Part shown: one piece after another, positions 9,782 through 19,640 of the stretch | How the letters are laid out: every line of letters starts with the position of its first letter | Position numbering within the stretch: position 1 is the first letter of the stretch | Source: Turnera subulata | Lineage: Eukaryota > Streptophyta > Magnoliopsida > Malpighiales > Passifloraceae | DNA length: 64,000 nt | Assembly (NCBI GenBank): GCA_028386065.3 | Contig: JAKUCV010003099.1 | Coordinates: 434,087 to 498,086, forward strand | Reading direction: 5' to 3' | Program-made: the position numbers and the translations under genes | The notes under the pieces: model-generated | The model's input: the letters and a program-made list of their open reading frames with translations, nothing else | Database searches by the model: none | Told to the model about the DNA's origin: nothing

Positions 9782-12045
9782 TGGCATGACCGGTTGGGCC
9801 ATCCTGGGTCAATAATGATGCACGAAATTTATTGGGTCATTCATTGAAAAACCATAAGTTTTACAATCAATGAATTTCCACATATTTGTGTGCTGCGAAA
9901 TTAATTATATGGCCTTCCTAAGATGAGATTGGCCTTGAATCACCAGTAAGTTTTGGAAATAATTCAGGGACATGTACGCGGACCAATGACTCCGCCGTGT
10001 TGACCATCTAGGTAATTTTTACGATGCATCGACTAGATGGTCCATTGTGTGACGCAAGTTGGCATTGTGCGCACTTATTTAATAATTTGGCCAATTGTGG
10101 GTACATATCCCTACTTATGTTATTAGACTATATGTCTAGATAATGCTGGTATATTTCTTCAATATAATGTGTATCATTGGAAATAAACCCAAACAGATCT
10201 GGGGGAACATTGACAATTGATTGCAGGACCATTGATGAAATATAACTATTCGAGAAAATGGTATTTTACATGCAGCAGCACTTGTGTGCATCAAGCCAAC
10301 AAGTTATCATAAGGACTCCCCATTTAATTTGTTATTGGTCACAAAATATCTCCCATCTTCGGACCGTTGATTATGTACCAAATGCTCCACCACAGCATAG
10401 TAAAGTTGGTCCTTAAAGAAGATTGGGAATAGATATTGGGTATGAGTCTCCATAAATTACAACGTTATTGAAACTATTGACTAAAAGATTGGAGATTCAT
10501 TTATAGCAAGATTTGCTTATTGTTAAATCGATATGTGTGTATACCCAACATTAGGGGGAGAAAATAAGCAGCTGGATCAAGATATAATTAAAATGTTATT
10601 CAATGCTTAATTTTGATCCTCAAACGAATTTGTGTGAATATGAAATTCAGAAGATGATTCATTTGCAACATATTACTAAGTCAATTGCTAGACATATTTA
10701 TTGATTTGAAAAGTGTGACCATACCAGCTGCAAATGCTCCTGTTCAAAAATTAATGTTCCAGAAGAACAAGTGTAATATGCAAATGAATTCAAAGTACAC
10801 CAGAAGCGTAGAATATATTCGGTTCCAATAGAAAGCAAAATTCTTGATAGAGAAAAAGGATCAAAGTGATAAGATGGCCTCAGTGAGAAAATGAGACCTC
10901 CAGTAGAGGTCCAAATTTGAAGTCCTCAAGAAGAGAAAAATCCTCTGGAAGAGGCCCTGACACAATTGATAAAGTTCCAGAAGTAACTCAGGTACCTGAA
11001 ATAAATTGAAAATGATGAGATCTCAATCACAATGTCAGGAATAAGATGGAACCGACGTGAAATAACCTTTCGACAGAATACTTGTTTTATTTGTTTATAG
11101 CGCTAAATAAAATGAGGATCATGAACATACATTGGCGAATGTAGGCGCTGTATGATTGGCCAAAATAAAGAAACACGATTAAAGGCTGTGTTGGACTCGC
11201 ATGTGAAGCAAGAAATTTTCCGGACCTGTAGTCCGTACACAAGATGGTGTAAAATTCAATAGGTCATAAAATGGGTATTTATGCGAAAAAGAAGTAAATA
11301 GTAAGATATAAAGCACAGTTTGTAGCACAAGGTTTTACGCAAACGACCTGGTATTCATTATAAGGAGATATACTCCCCTGTGGTGGATGCAATTATTTAA
11401 TAAGTCTAGCAATATATTAATGTATCTAATAGAAGCGGTCACAGCCTATTTTTATGGATCCACAAGTTATGATATATGCATGAGAATCCCTGAAGGATTC
11501 AAGTTGCTTGAAGCAACTAATTCCCGGGAATATACAATATCAAACTAATTTGCTTTTATATGGTTTAAACCAAATTTGTACTTATTAGTCCTGGAGTACC
11601 ATGTTAAAGTACTCGTAACATGAAGCCCGCAGCTTCTGTCATAAGCCTATTGGCAAGATATGGCTATGCTTTTATCTTTGGGACATAATAAGATATGGCA
11701 TTATATTAAGCCTGTATACCCGAAGAAAATATAGTTTGTCTTGATGCAGGCCATATATGCGAAGCACAAAGCAGACATCTGAAGTATCATGTGAAGCATA
11801 AAATACTACCAATGATACAAAAGTTATCATTATACACAGAGCTAGTCGAGACTGTGCTTGACTACATTCGAAGATGCTGCACACTCAAGGATCATATGGA
11901 AATGATAGCGAGGCAGATGCTCCAACTATGAAGATAATGCTACCTACATTGTCCAATTAAAATAATGATGTATCAAAAGTGATCAGACAAGGCACACATC
12001 ACCAGAAGTTGACAAGAGGATAATTGGCATGCAACGACATCAAGA
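9782..12045 (+). pseudogene. Copia A pol remnants: integrase, RT, RNase H tail
   Basis: Readable fragments in shifting frames: HDRLGHPGS (integrase zinc region, 9782-9811), LGGENKQL near 10548-10578, RWNR near 11040, a YKAQFVAQGF-like RT segment near 11315, SPVVDA near 11372, IPEGFKLLEAT near 11487-11520, and IIGMQRHQ (RNase H end) near 12015-12040. Many stops and indels lie between them. In an intact element these would form one polyprotein. Confidence 0.85.
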
Positions 12046-12206
12046 AATCAAGAGAGGCCAAAATGAGGGGGAGTAGAATACGCACTGCACTCTTTTTTCT
12101 TTCACCAAGTTTTTTTATCCCACAGGGTTTTTCTTGGTAAGGTTTTTAATGAGGCAGTTCTCTCTTATCGTATTCTACCCAATACACAGTGACATTCAAG
12201 GGGGAG

Positions 12207-12410
12207 TGTTATAAAACACGTTATAAAACGTGATTTACTGTGGATGTCACTATTCCACCTACCGAATTATTGTATATATACAGGGTATAATGAATGAAAA
12301 TTTGCTGAGCAATGAGCTCGGTTCTCCCCCCATTTCTTCTCTTCTTCTTCATCCTCTCCTCTCAATTTTTCTTCATCAAAGTTTCTCTATTAAACCAGTT
12401 ATTCTTAACA
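12207..12410 (+). repeat. 3' LTR of Copia A, with TSD gaata at 12411-12415
   Basis: It begins TGTTATAAAACACG right after the polypurine tract caaggggga (12197-12206) and ends TTCTTAACA. It is about 98 percent identical to the 5' LTR by eye. Confidence 0.95.
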
Positions 12411-12415
12411 GAATA

Positions 12416-13540
12416 ATAGTTTCTTTTTTGTCTAATACTATCTGGCTTAATCCAGTTGGAGCTGGTGTTGGGCCACCAATGGATAAAGCTTTCTGTTTTT
12501 TTTCAGACTAACAATAGTTTAAGAACAACAGTTTGATTAAATTTGGTTGGACAATCTGAGCAGGCAACAACATAATTTCTTTGTTAATTTATCTTCGAGA
12601 TAGAACCTTCACAGGCTAAATGATTTAATTTTAGTCCCTGAATTCCGGTAACCATAGTATTTTTTTTAGCCTAATTTTCGGGTAATAATGCACAATTTTG
12701 TGATATTTACAGCTAATGATGTAGAAAAAATTAAGGACTCATTTTGTTTTTTTGAATCACCTTGATTTTTGGCTTGAACCATATTAGGCTTTTTTGACAC
12801 CTCCCAATCCCATACACAACAACTTTGTCTGTGTTTTTTTTTTTTTTAAATACACACATTAACTTCACTGGCAGAAAAGTACTTCATCCTTTTCATCTAA
12901 AGAAAAAAAAGAAAAAAAGGAAACTGTGGCCGTAAGAGGCAAGTGCCAAATTTGAGGGATTAAGAACGATAGCTTGATTGGAGCATAATTCGAAGAGGGG
13001 AAGGCTTAATTGAAGGAGTTAAGAACAATAGTTTGATTGATCTAATTTGATGGTGTAAATACTTAATTTAAGGAATTAATTAAGAACGAATAGTTGATGG
13101 GTCTGGTTGGACAACTTGGCGCAACATTTGAGGAGGGGAAATTCTCAAACATGATGACAACAGAATTTGTAATTTACCATGTACAAAGCATTGAATCTTT
13201 TGATAAGGAAACTTGGACAAACTAAATAATTTTGGCTCCCGATTTTGTCAATTATACTCGTCATGAAATTTATCCCCCCAAAATGTTGGGGTCATGCAGC
13301 AGTTGCAATTGTATCAACATGCTTTTAAAAGAATTCTTTCGGGGTAATAATCCACAATTCTGTAATATTTACAGCTAATGATAAAGAACTAAGGACTCAA
13401 TTAATTTTTTGAATCACAATGACATCCAGGCATGAACCATGTTTGGGCTTTTTGGACACAAACAATAACTTTCACTTGAAATTACTTCATTTCTTTCATA
13501 AAAAAAAAAGAGGAAACTACTTCATCTTTCTAGCTGGCTA
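12416..13540. repeat. Tandemly duplicated upstream region of the His-Pro-rich gene
   Basis: 12680-12801 and 13339-13460 are diverged copies: both have ggtaataat.cacaatt, then atatttacagctaatga, aaggactca, a gaatcac stretch, gaaccat and tttt.gacac, about 660 bp apart. A shorter word, (g)gaattaagaacaatagtttgattg and variants, occurs near 12520, 12956, 13014 and 13074 and is the sequence into which Copia A inserted. There is no coding gene here; T-rich and A-rich runs are present. Confidence 0.7.
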
Positions 13541-13660
13541 GTAGCATTAATTTCCTCCATTTGCACTGATTAAGTATATGATAAGATCAATCAATAGAGT
13601 AACTTAATCGGATTTCCATAGCTTGGAAAATTTTCCATATCAAACAATGTTAGAAATGAG

Positions 13661-13667
13661 TATAAAT
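13661..13667 (+). promoter_or_regulatory. TATA box of the His-Pro-rich gene
   Basis: gagtataaatagg lies about 105 bp before the chosen ATG at 13770. This implies a transcription start near 13690-13700 and a 5' UTR of about 75 nt, so the earlier in-frame ATGs at 13623 onward are upstream of, or at, the TATA box and are unlikely starts. Confidence 0.75.
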
Positions 13668-13769
13668 AGGATGCTACGTCGAACAGTAAGAAATACAAAA
13701 CAGTTAACGATCAAAGAAAGAGACAGAAATAGTCAAGTTTGCGGGATAATCAAGGTTAGGTCATTGAGC

Positions 13770-14300
13770 ATGGCGATGTGTAAGAATAGTTGCAGGATTA
13801 TGGTGGCATCCATTATGATGATGTTAATCATGGTTGTGCATGCCCATGATGTTGTTGAGGATCATGCTCCATCCCGACGATCCCCAAAACCATCACCCAT
13901 TCCACATCCCCATGATCCACATCCACATCCAAAACCATCAGTTCCCATGCCACATCCACATCCACATCAAAAACCATCAGTTCCCATGCCACATCCACAT
14001 CCACATCCCCATCCTCATCCACCACCCCACTCTTCTTTGGTTCCATCTCCTCCCGCATCATCCTCACCCCATCCACATCCACACCCACACCCACACCCAC
14101 ACCCACTTCCCCATCATCAAACCAAGAAGCATTTTTGTGTGCATCACTGTGCTAAAAAGTGTCATAAACACATTCGTATTGACACCATAGAATATGAGAG
14201 CAACCATCATCATGGCGCACATCACTTTTGCCATCACCGCTGCATGAAGAAGTGCTTGTCCCACAAAATCCACCATCATGGTATTGAAACATTCTTCTAA
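13770..14300 (+). CDS. Secreted His-Pro-rich protein with six C-terminal cysteines (host gene)
   Basis: 176 residues from the ATG at 13770. The frame is also open upstream to 13623, but that part precedes the transcribed region predicted from the TATA box. Residues 1 to about 26 look like a signal peptide: a charged start, then a hydrophobic ASIMMMLIMVV core and a likely cut after VHA. The middle (about 35-120) is low-complexity HP repeats with two near-identical KPSVPMPHPHPH units from a DNA duplication. The end has the pattern C-x3-C-x3-C-x22-C-x3-C-x3-C in a His- and Lys-rich context. Secretion to the cell wall or apoplast and metal binding through His are inferences from composition. The paired CxxxC spacing recalls small plant Cys-rich defence or hairpin peptides, but I do not recognise the family. 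It is uninterrupted, and no intron is needed. Confidence 0.8.
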   Translation: MAMCKNSCRIMVASIMMMLIMVVHAHDVVEDHAPSRRSPKPSPIPHPHDPHPHPKPSVPMPHPHPHQKPSVPMPHPHPHPHPHPPPHSSLVPSPPASSSPHPHPHPHPHPHPLPHHQTKKHFCVHHCAKKCHKHIRIDTIEYESNHHHGAHHFCHHRCMKKCLSHKIHHHGIETFF

Positions 14301-14334
14301 CCCTCGTTATTCGAGGATCATTTATATCTAGTGT

Positions 14335-14340
14335 AATAAA
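14335..14340 (+). terminator. Poly(A) signal of the His-Pro-rich gene
   Basis: AATAAA lies 35 bases after the stop codon and is followed by AT-rich sequence. It fits a plant near-upstream polyadenylation element. Confidence 0.55.
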
Positions 14341-15589
14341 TATAAAGGAAAACTTTTTTGTTATGCTAAATGCTAAATGTTTTGCTGTTCCTCTCATTTT
14401 CTGTGTTATATATATGCACTTGGTTACTAATTTGAGTTTTTTTTTTGCTTGGGAGACTTTGAAGAGGCCGAGATTTACAATTGATATGGAACAGAGTTGA
14501 TGAACCACGAGGGTGATATGATAGGAAGGATATAAATAATTAAATTGATACATTTCCTTCTCTGTATCAATGTAGCCGATGTTTTCTTAGGATGCATATA
14601 TCTCTATGTATCCAATCTTAACGTATCATAAATAAAGAAATAAGGTACCATTGGAATTCTTCAGGCATTTTCGCCTCCAAGTTTTATCCATCAGTGATGT
14701 TATATTTGCCAGCACGATGCAATCATGCAACCTCTATGTTTGCTAGTGCTTGAAAAGTAATGTTTTAAAATATCGAAAAATCAATATTTGAAACCTGGCT
14801 TTCCTAAGAACTTTTATATATAAATTATTTCGCGATTAACTACTTGTTATAGTTGAGAAATGAATATTTAAAACCCTTCAGTCTATTTTTTTTGTATACA
14901 TTATGCTACTGCTTCTATATATAAACGAGGGTTGAATCGAACAAGTGCGGTGTTTGGAGTAGCAATCATGTCAATCTATTTTAATATATCTACATTCTAA
15001 TACTATTCTAATATTAACTATATCATAATATATGGCATTATTCATGAATTAATATTAATATTAATAATATATATAAGTCTTCACAAATAAATTAGTCAAT
15101 TCTTTAAGCATCTATTAGTAGTATTCTCCCTAAAACCTAGGGCTATTCTATCTTTTAGTCGGACAAAAACATTATTATCTTTAAGTAGTATTATTCCATT
15201 AATTAGTTCAATTCCTCACCATTGCGAGCAGTATGAGGATTGTTGAACCAACCAAATGCCACGGTCTTGGTGTTTGGCATTTGGTATGGTATGGATGGCT
15301 GTCTCTCCTCTTGATTCAGGGTTATTCTGGTGGGATTACTATCCCACGTTCTGTTTGTTTGAAGTTTGTAACATTGAGTTTTTAATGTATCCTTCATCTC
15401 AGTCATACAAATAAAAAAGATCTATTTGGTTGGCACGAAATCTGGTTGTTTCCAACAAGGAGGTGATTCACTGGGTTTGATCTTATTTTAGCGAGAAGTT
15501 GTTGGTGGTTAAAAGCTTTACAACCATTCGCGATTAGTGTTCCTTGCACTATCTAAGTGTACTAATAGTGGTCATGGCCTCCATGACTA
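14341..15589. other. Intergenic DNA, AT-rich, no supported gene
   Basis: It contains AT-rich and poly-T stretches and short chance ORFs (for example 15203-15406 minus, 67 codons). No transposon ends or coding motifs were recognised. Confidence 0.6.
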
Positions 15590-15860
15590 TTGTAATCTCT
15601 GATCTTGGTTTTTTTTTTTTTTAGAAACAAGGAGATTTCATTGATCAACTTGAACTGTGAGTGTTAACATCAGCAAAGCAATAGCTATAACCTTCTCAGG
15701 AAAGTTAGCAAACCAAAACTTTTTGTAATCTCTGATCTTGCTTTTTTTTTTTTTAGAAACAAGGAGATTTCATTGATCAACTTGAACTGTGAGTGTTAAC
15801 ATCACCATAAGCAATAGCTATAACCTCCTCAGGAAAGTTAGCAAGCCAAAACTTTTCCTG
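15590..15860. repeat. 135-bp tandem duplication across the 3' junction of LINE-1
   Basis: The unit tgtaatctctgatcttg, then poly(T), then about 115 bp of LINE 3' end occurs at 15590-15724 and again at 15725-15860 with about five differences. It joins host flank and LINE tail, so it arose after, or during, the LINE insertion. Confidence 0.85.
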
Positions 15861-16223
15861 CCTAAGCGACCAAGCTAAATGGCAGATGAAATGAGCTACC
15901 TTACTACAGGTTCGTGGAGCGAAAGTAGAGGAAAAAGAAACAAAAGACAAAGCTAACAAACGTAAATCTTCAAGCAACAAGCCCAAAGGAGAATTGAGCC
16001 AGGTAGTAGACTGGAGGGAGTGAACAAGCACTTGACAATCCATCTCAAGAACAAGGTGAGGTAGTTCCATCTCACGGGCAAGCGCAATTGCAAATCTGGT
16101 AGCGTAAGCTTCCTCTAAAGTAGCATCCTGTATGGCTGGATAGAATTTGGTGCCCATATTAACAATATGTCCTGTGGAGTCCCGAATAATAGCCCCAACA
16201 CCAAGGCCACCCCCATTAACCAC
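15777..16223 (-). pseudogene. LINE-1 RNase H domain
   Basis: 148 open codons from the C-terminal RNase H of L1 ORF2. GVGAIIRDSTGHIV, then EEAYATRFAIALA and LEMDCQVLV are the domain landmarks; the catalytic Asp of the first strand lies just before the open segment (NIDVV). The domain ends near 15780, and poly(T), the poly(A) tail on the minus strand, follows at about 15742-15754. It cleaves RNA in RNA-DNA hybrids during LINE copying. Confidence 0.85.
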
Positions 16224-16542
16224 AACAACATCAATATTTAATTTAAAAGCAGGGGTCAGAGGAGGACGCCAAGATTTGGCCCGAGGAGGACGAGGTCCTG
16301 GAGCCTGGTTGGTGGTAGCCTCCTGATAGGACTACAAAAAGTTTAAAGCATAGTGAACAACCTCTTCTTTATCCTCGACATTCTGCTGAAAAATCAGAGT
16401 ATTACGAGCTCCACAGGGGCCAACAAATAGAAATTACCCGAAGCAAGACATCACCACCGAGAGTAGTATGAATGGTTTGTAACCATTCCGCCATATCATC
16501 ACAAGAGAGTCCACATATAGAGTGCAGTACAGGGCTGTGACT

Positions 16543-16812
16543 TCATACTTCATAAGCACAAGAGCACTGACACAAAATATGCCAACTAGACTCCTCATGT
16601 TGAGGACTCTGAGGACACATTGTATCAACAGGAACAAAACGGCGAACCAGGTTTGAGCGAACCGGAAGAATATCATTACAGAGCTTCCATGCAAAAGAAC
16701 GAAGCTTAGGTGGTAAATGTAAATGCCATAACGCCCGCCACCAAGAAGAGAAACATGAGGCTACTGACGAATCAAAAGAAGCACGGGAAGGATGTAGAAC
16801 AGAAAGGGCCAA
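16543..16812 (-). pseudogene. LINE-1 zf-RVT domain
   Basis: WWRALWHLHLPPKLRSFAWKL, then a CPQ...E.S.HILCQCS pattern, matches the zinc-binding domain (zf-RVT) between RT and RNase H of plant L1 elements. Frameshifts separate it from RNase H at 16223. Copia B interrupts its upstream side at 16838. Confidence 0.85.
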
Positions 16813-16837
16813 ACCTTAACCTAATTTCATAGAGTAT

Positions 16838-17152
16838 TGAAGGATTTCATCATGTACATATACATAGCATAGATAAGGAAACTTATTTGTGTGAAGCGGA
16901 AGCGTTGTCAGGATCGGGAGCCACGGCTTGGATTACTGGTCGGTGGAGACCGTCACAGTGTGTCGGATCGGCCTCCTAGTTTCCACGGTCTAAATCCCTA
17001 ATTTACAGTATGCAGGTTGTCTGTGTTATCGATTGTACTTGTGTTTTAGCCTCCCCTTAGTGGGCTTATATACAGTACAAGATGGGCCCCAATTGGGCCT
17101 CAGTTGGGCTTAAGTGAGCACCCCTTATGGGTGGACTCACTATTTTCCAACA
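16838..17152 (-). repeat. 3' LTR of Copia B (left end)
   Basis: It begins tgaaggatttcatc and ends ttttccaaca on the + strand. A TATA-like tgtatataag lies on the minus strand near 17067-17076. About 98 percent identical to 23791-24106. Confidence 0.95.
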
Positions 17153-18699
17153 TCTCCCACTCACACATAATGGGAGTGCTCATAAACACAATCATGAGAA
17201 ACAGATTCTCATCAGAAACTGCAAACATCCATACAAGGAAGTAGAACCGTGCGACCAGCATACTATGAGAGCTAAATGCTATACATCTGTTAGGAATATA
17301 TAGCCTCTCACCGAGAATAAACCTGCAAGTAGATCAAAAAAGTATGCAAGTACCCTAGATCATAAATCACATTAGAAATCTGCCGAAGATCTCTCTTTTA
17401 AAGATACATTGTATTCACAATTATAACCATATGTCATAATTGGTGCACCGGTGAATACAAACTAATGTGATTTCGGTCAATGATCTTCCTCTTCTCACGA
17501 TCCCCTTAACTCAACTTAACTTGCTTTTCTAGACATGTCCCACCAGACCGAATCAGTGTCCATGGTCCTTTGGCAACACACTAAGATAGCAAACATTAAG
17601 CTGAATCTCAAGTATCTGATCGGAGTCCTGAGGGTACACAATCGAGCCACTATAAAGGCTCTGGGTCTCACACAACAGTAAGCAGAGATTGAACTTATGT
17701 AAACCCGTTTGGTCGGCAAATCGCACACATGGTATGAAACATGTGCTACAACATTTTCTCCTTTCCCGTGGAGCGTATGTCTTTCCCATATGGAATGTTG
17801 TACAGATGATATCTAGACACCATATGTGTCCAAATCTGAGTTCCTCGATCTACACATCAACTTGAACTCACATTTGGCCCACTAAGTAGACTTGGTGAAC
17901 GTATTCCACCATTAAAAATGACCTTATGTCATTATATAGTCGACATTTATGATTTTAAGCCACAAGCTCTCAAATTATCCGTCAGATAATTTTGCTTAAA
18001 ATCTGTCTCATCTCCACTTATCACTAAGATAAGGAGGCGGTTACCCGTGTGAGAGGGCTAACCTCGTGTCTACTCAACATACTCTTAAACAAAATAAATG
18101 GAGAATGTACATAACATTCATCCATATGTATGTATGCAAATCAACTTATTTGATAACATGAACATTAAACCCAGGTTGTGAACTTTAGGGAAATAATAAG
18201 CATAAAGTGAAGTACTTAAGCCTACACAATTTTAATACCTAATGTGTTCCACAAACACATCCCAAGGTAAAGGCTTAAACAGTGCATCTGATCACTTGTC
18301 TCTTATAGACAGATACTTCACATTCACAACCTTGCATACAACAATGCCATCTGCATAGTTGTATCGGATGTCTACTTATTTGGTGAAACTAACCATTCTT
18401 GGAAATGGAAATTGCAACCCACTGTCATAGTTGACTAACACTAGATCAGTGTCCTATGCATTATCCATTATATAATCCAAGAACTTGTTCAACCAAATAA
18501 CTTTTATACTGCTGAAGTGAGAGCTACACATTTAGCATCAATCGCAAACAAGAATACACATGATCATTTCTTACTACTTTATGATATGGCGCCATCATTT
18601 AGTAAGAGCATATATCTAGATGTAGACTTTTCTACCATCTAGATCATTTTTTACATCTCCTTACTTGGTGACAAAAAAAAAAAAATATAATCAGCAGAC

Positions 18700-19640
18700 T
18701 TCTTTAGACATCCCATGATCCTTTTTAACTGCTTCTAATGTGCTATACCTAGGTCGGATTGACATCTATCTGTTAAGCCATTTTCTTAACCAATATCTAG
18801 TTTATCATACACCACAGCGTACAACAAACTTCCGACTGCGCTCCGCTATGGAACTTGACTTATTTATCACTCTCATCAGGAGTTTTAGGACACATGATTT
18901 CTCAAAATATGGCATTTACTGATAAGAGTTTAGATATGGTTACTTTGATGCATATTGTATTATTCCAAATCTTTATTAGTGTAATTCTCTTACGAGAAAT
19001 ACAATAATTTCTTGAAACAATATCTTGAAATCTTAATTCCAAGATTATATGCAAATCTTTATCCATATCATCTATCTCGATTGAGGTGACAACTAGGTTC
19101 TTTACCTTGTTGATTAAACTCCATATCACTTCTAGCTATCAGTATGTCATATACATACTATATGTAAATTACAAACTTGCTTGGTACATGCCTTGAGGAT
19201 TAGAAGACCAATATAGACTCCAAAGTCTACAAACTATGTGTTCGTGGTCCTCTTCAATGAAACACAATCTGTTTCATTCTACCTCCATTGAGAAAGGCAT
19301 TATTAATCCAAGATTTAAATTTGAAATAATAGCTAGAAACATCCATACATAGGTAAAACTCACAGAAATCGAGAATGACTCTTGTAATCTATCTCTTTCT
19401 GTGATGTATTTTTTTTTTACCTATTAGTTGAGTCTCAAATTTCTCAACTATGCCACCAGCCTTAAGTTTACTTTTGAAAACACATATGTTCCCAATAGCA
19501 TTATATCCTTCGATGAGATCAACTAGTTCTTAAACTTTATTGACTCTCATTGACTCCTTTTCTTCAAGTGCCTTTGTCCAAATCCTTAGAAGGATTTTGA
19601 GGAAGCCTCTTGTAGGCTCATCTTGTAGGAATATCATAAA
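18700..19640 (-). pseudogene. Copia B RT and RNase H remnants
   Basis: Minus-strand fragments in changing frames: KEKESMRVNKV near 19540, GNICVFKSKLKAGGIVEKF near 19440-19500, NAFLNGG near 19285, then SAVGSLLYAV-like residues (written as GAQSEVCCTLWC in a shifted frame) near 18800-18850. These are the Copia RT and RNase H landmarks with many stops. Regions to the right (19640-21900) should hold integrase and gag but nothing is readable by eye. Confidence 0.7.

Larger units (their letters stand above)
7636..11518 (+). repeat. Dispersed short hairpins with a constant YNGAA loop and variable complementary arms
   Basis: At least 13 perfect inverted repeats with arms of 5-7 bp around a 5-base loop: 7691-7705, 7718-7732, 7853-7867, 8094-8108, 8196-8210, 8312-8328, 9537-9551, 9683-9697, 9748-9766, 10755-10769, 10895-10911, 11484-11500 and 11502-11518. 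Twelve loops are (C/T)NGAA and one is CAGTA. In all, the loop is closed by a C-G pair. Arms differ (GAGTC/GACTC, TTGTC/GACAA, ATGATC/GATCAT, TACCAAC/GTTGGTA and others). At least eight more have 4-bp arms, for example 8169-8181, 8337-8349, 8354-8366, 9517-9529 and 10942-10954. Some fall where relatives encode Pro-Glu codons, as in IPEG at 11487, which may explain part of the loop but not the arms. Confidence 0.85.
6080..12410 (+). mobile_element. Copia element A, complete LTR to LTR, 6.3 kb, coding decayed
   Basis: Near-identical LTRs of 201 and 204 bp (4 substitutions and one 3-bp indel by eye) flank a 5.9 kb interior, and a perfect 5-bp TSD (gaata) flanks the whole. A primer binding site follows the 5' LTR and a ggggga polypurine tract precedes the 3' LTR. 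Order along the interior: CG-rich leader, four GGCCGGC repeats, a gag-like remnant, an antisense LINE endonuclease fragment, integrase remnants, RT remnants and the RNase H tail. IN-before-RT order makes it Ty1/copia. The integrase motifs HDRLGHPGS and LGGENK suggest an Ivana/Oryco-like lineage; that lineage call is inference. All coding parts carry stops and frameshifts. Confidence 0.93.

Noticed and set aside
13623..13769. Upstream start at 13623 for the His-Pro-rich gene
   Set aside because: It lies before the TATA box at 13661; the ATG at 13770 gives a proper signal peptide.
13828..14279. Other ORFs over the His-Pro-rich gene (both strands)
   Set aside because: Frame shadows of the repeat (VDVDVD or HIHIHI). 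Only the 13770 frame has a signal peptide and ordered cysteines.
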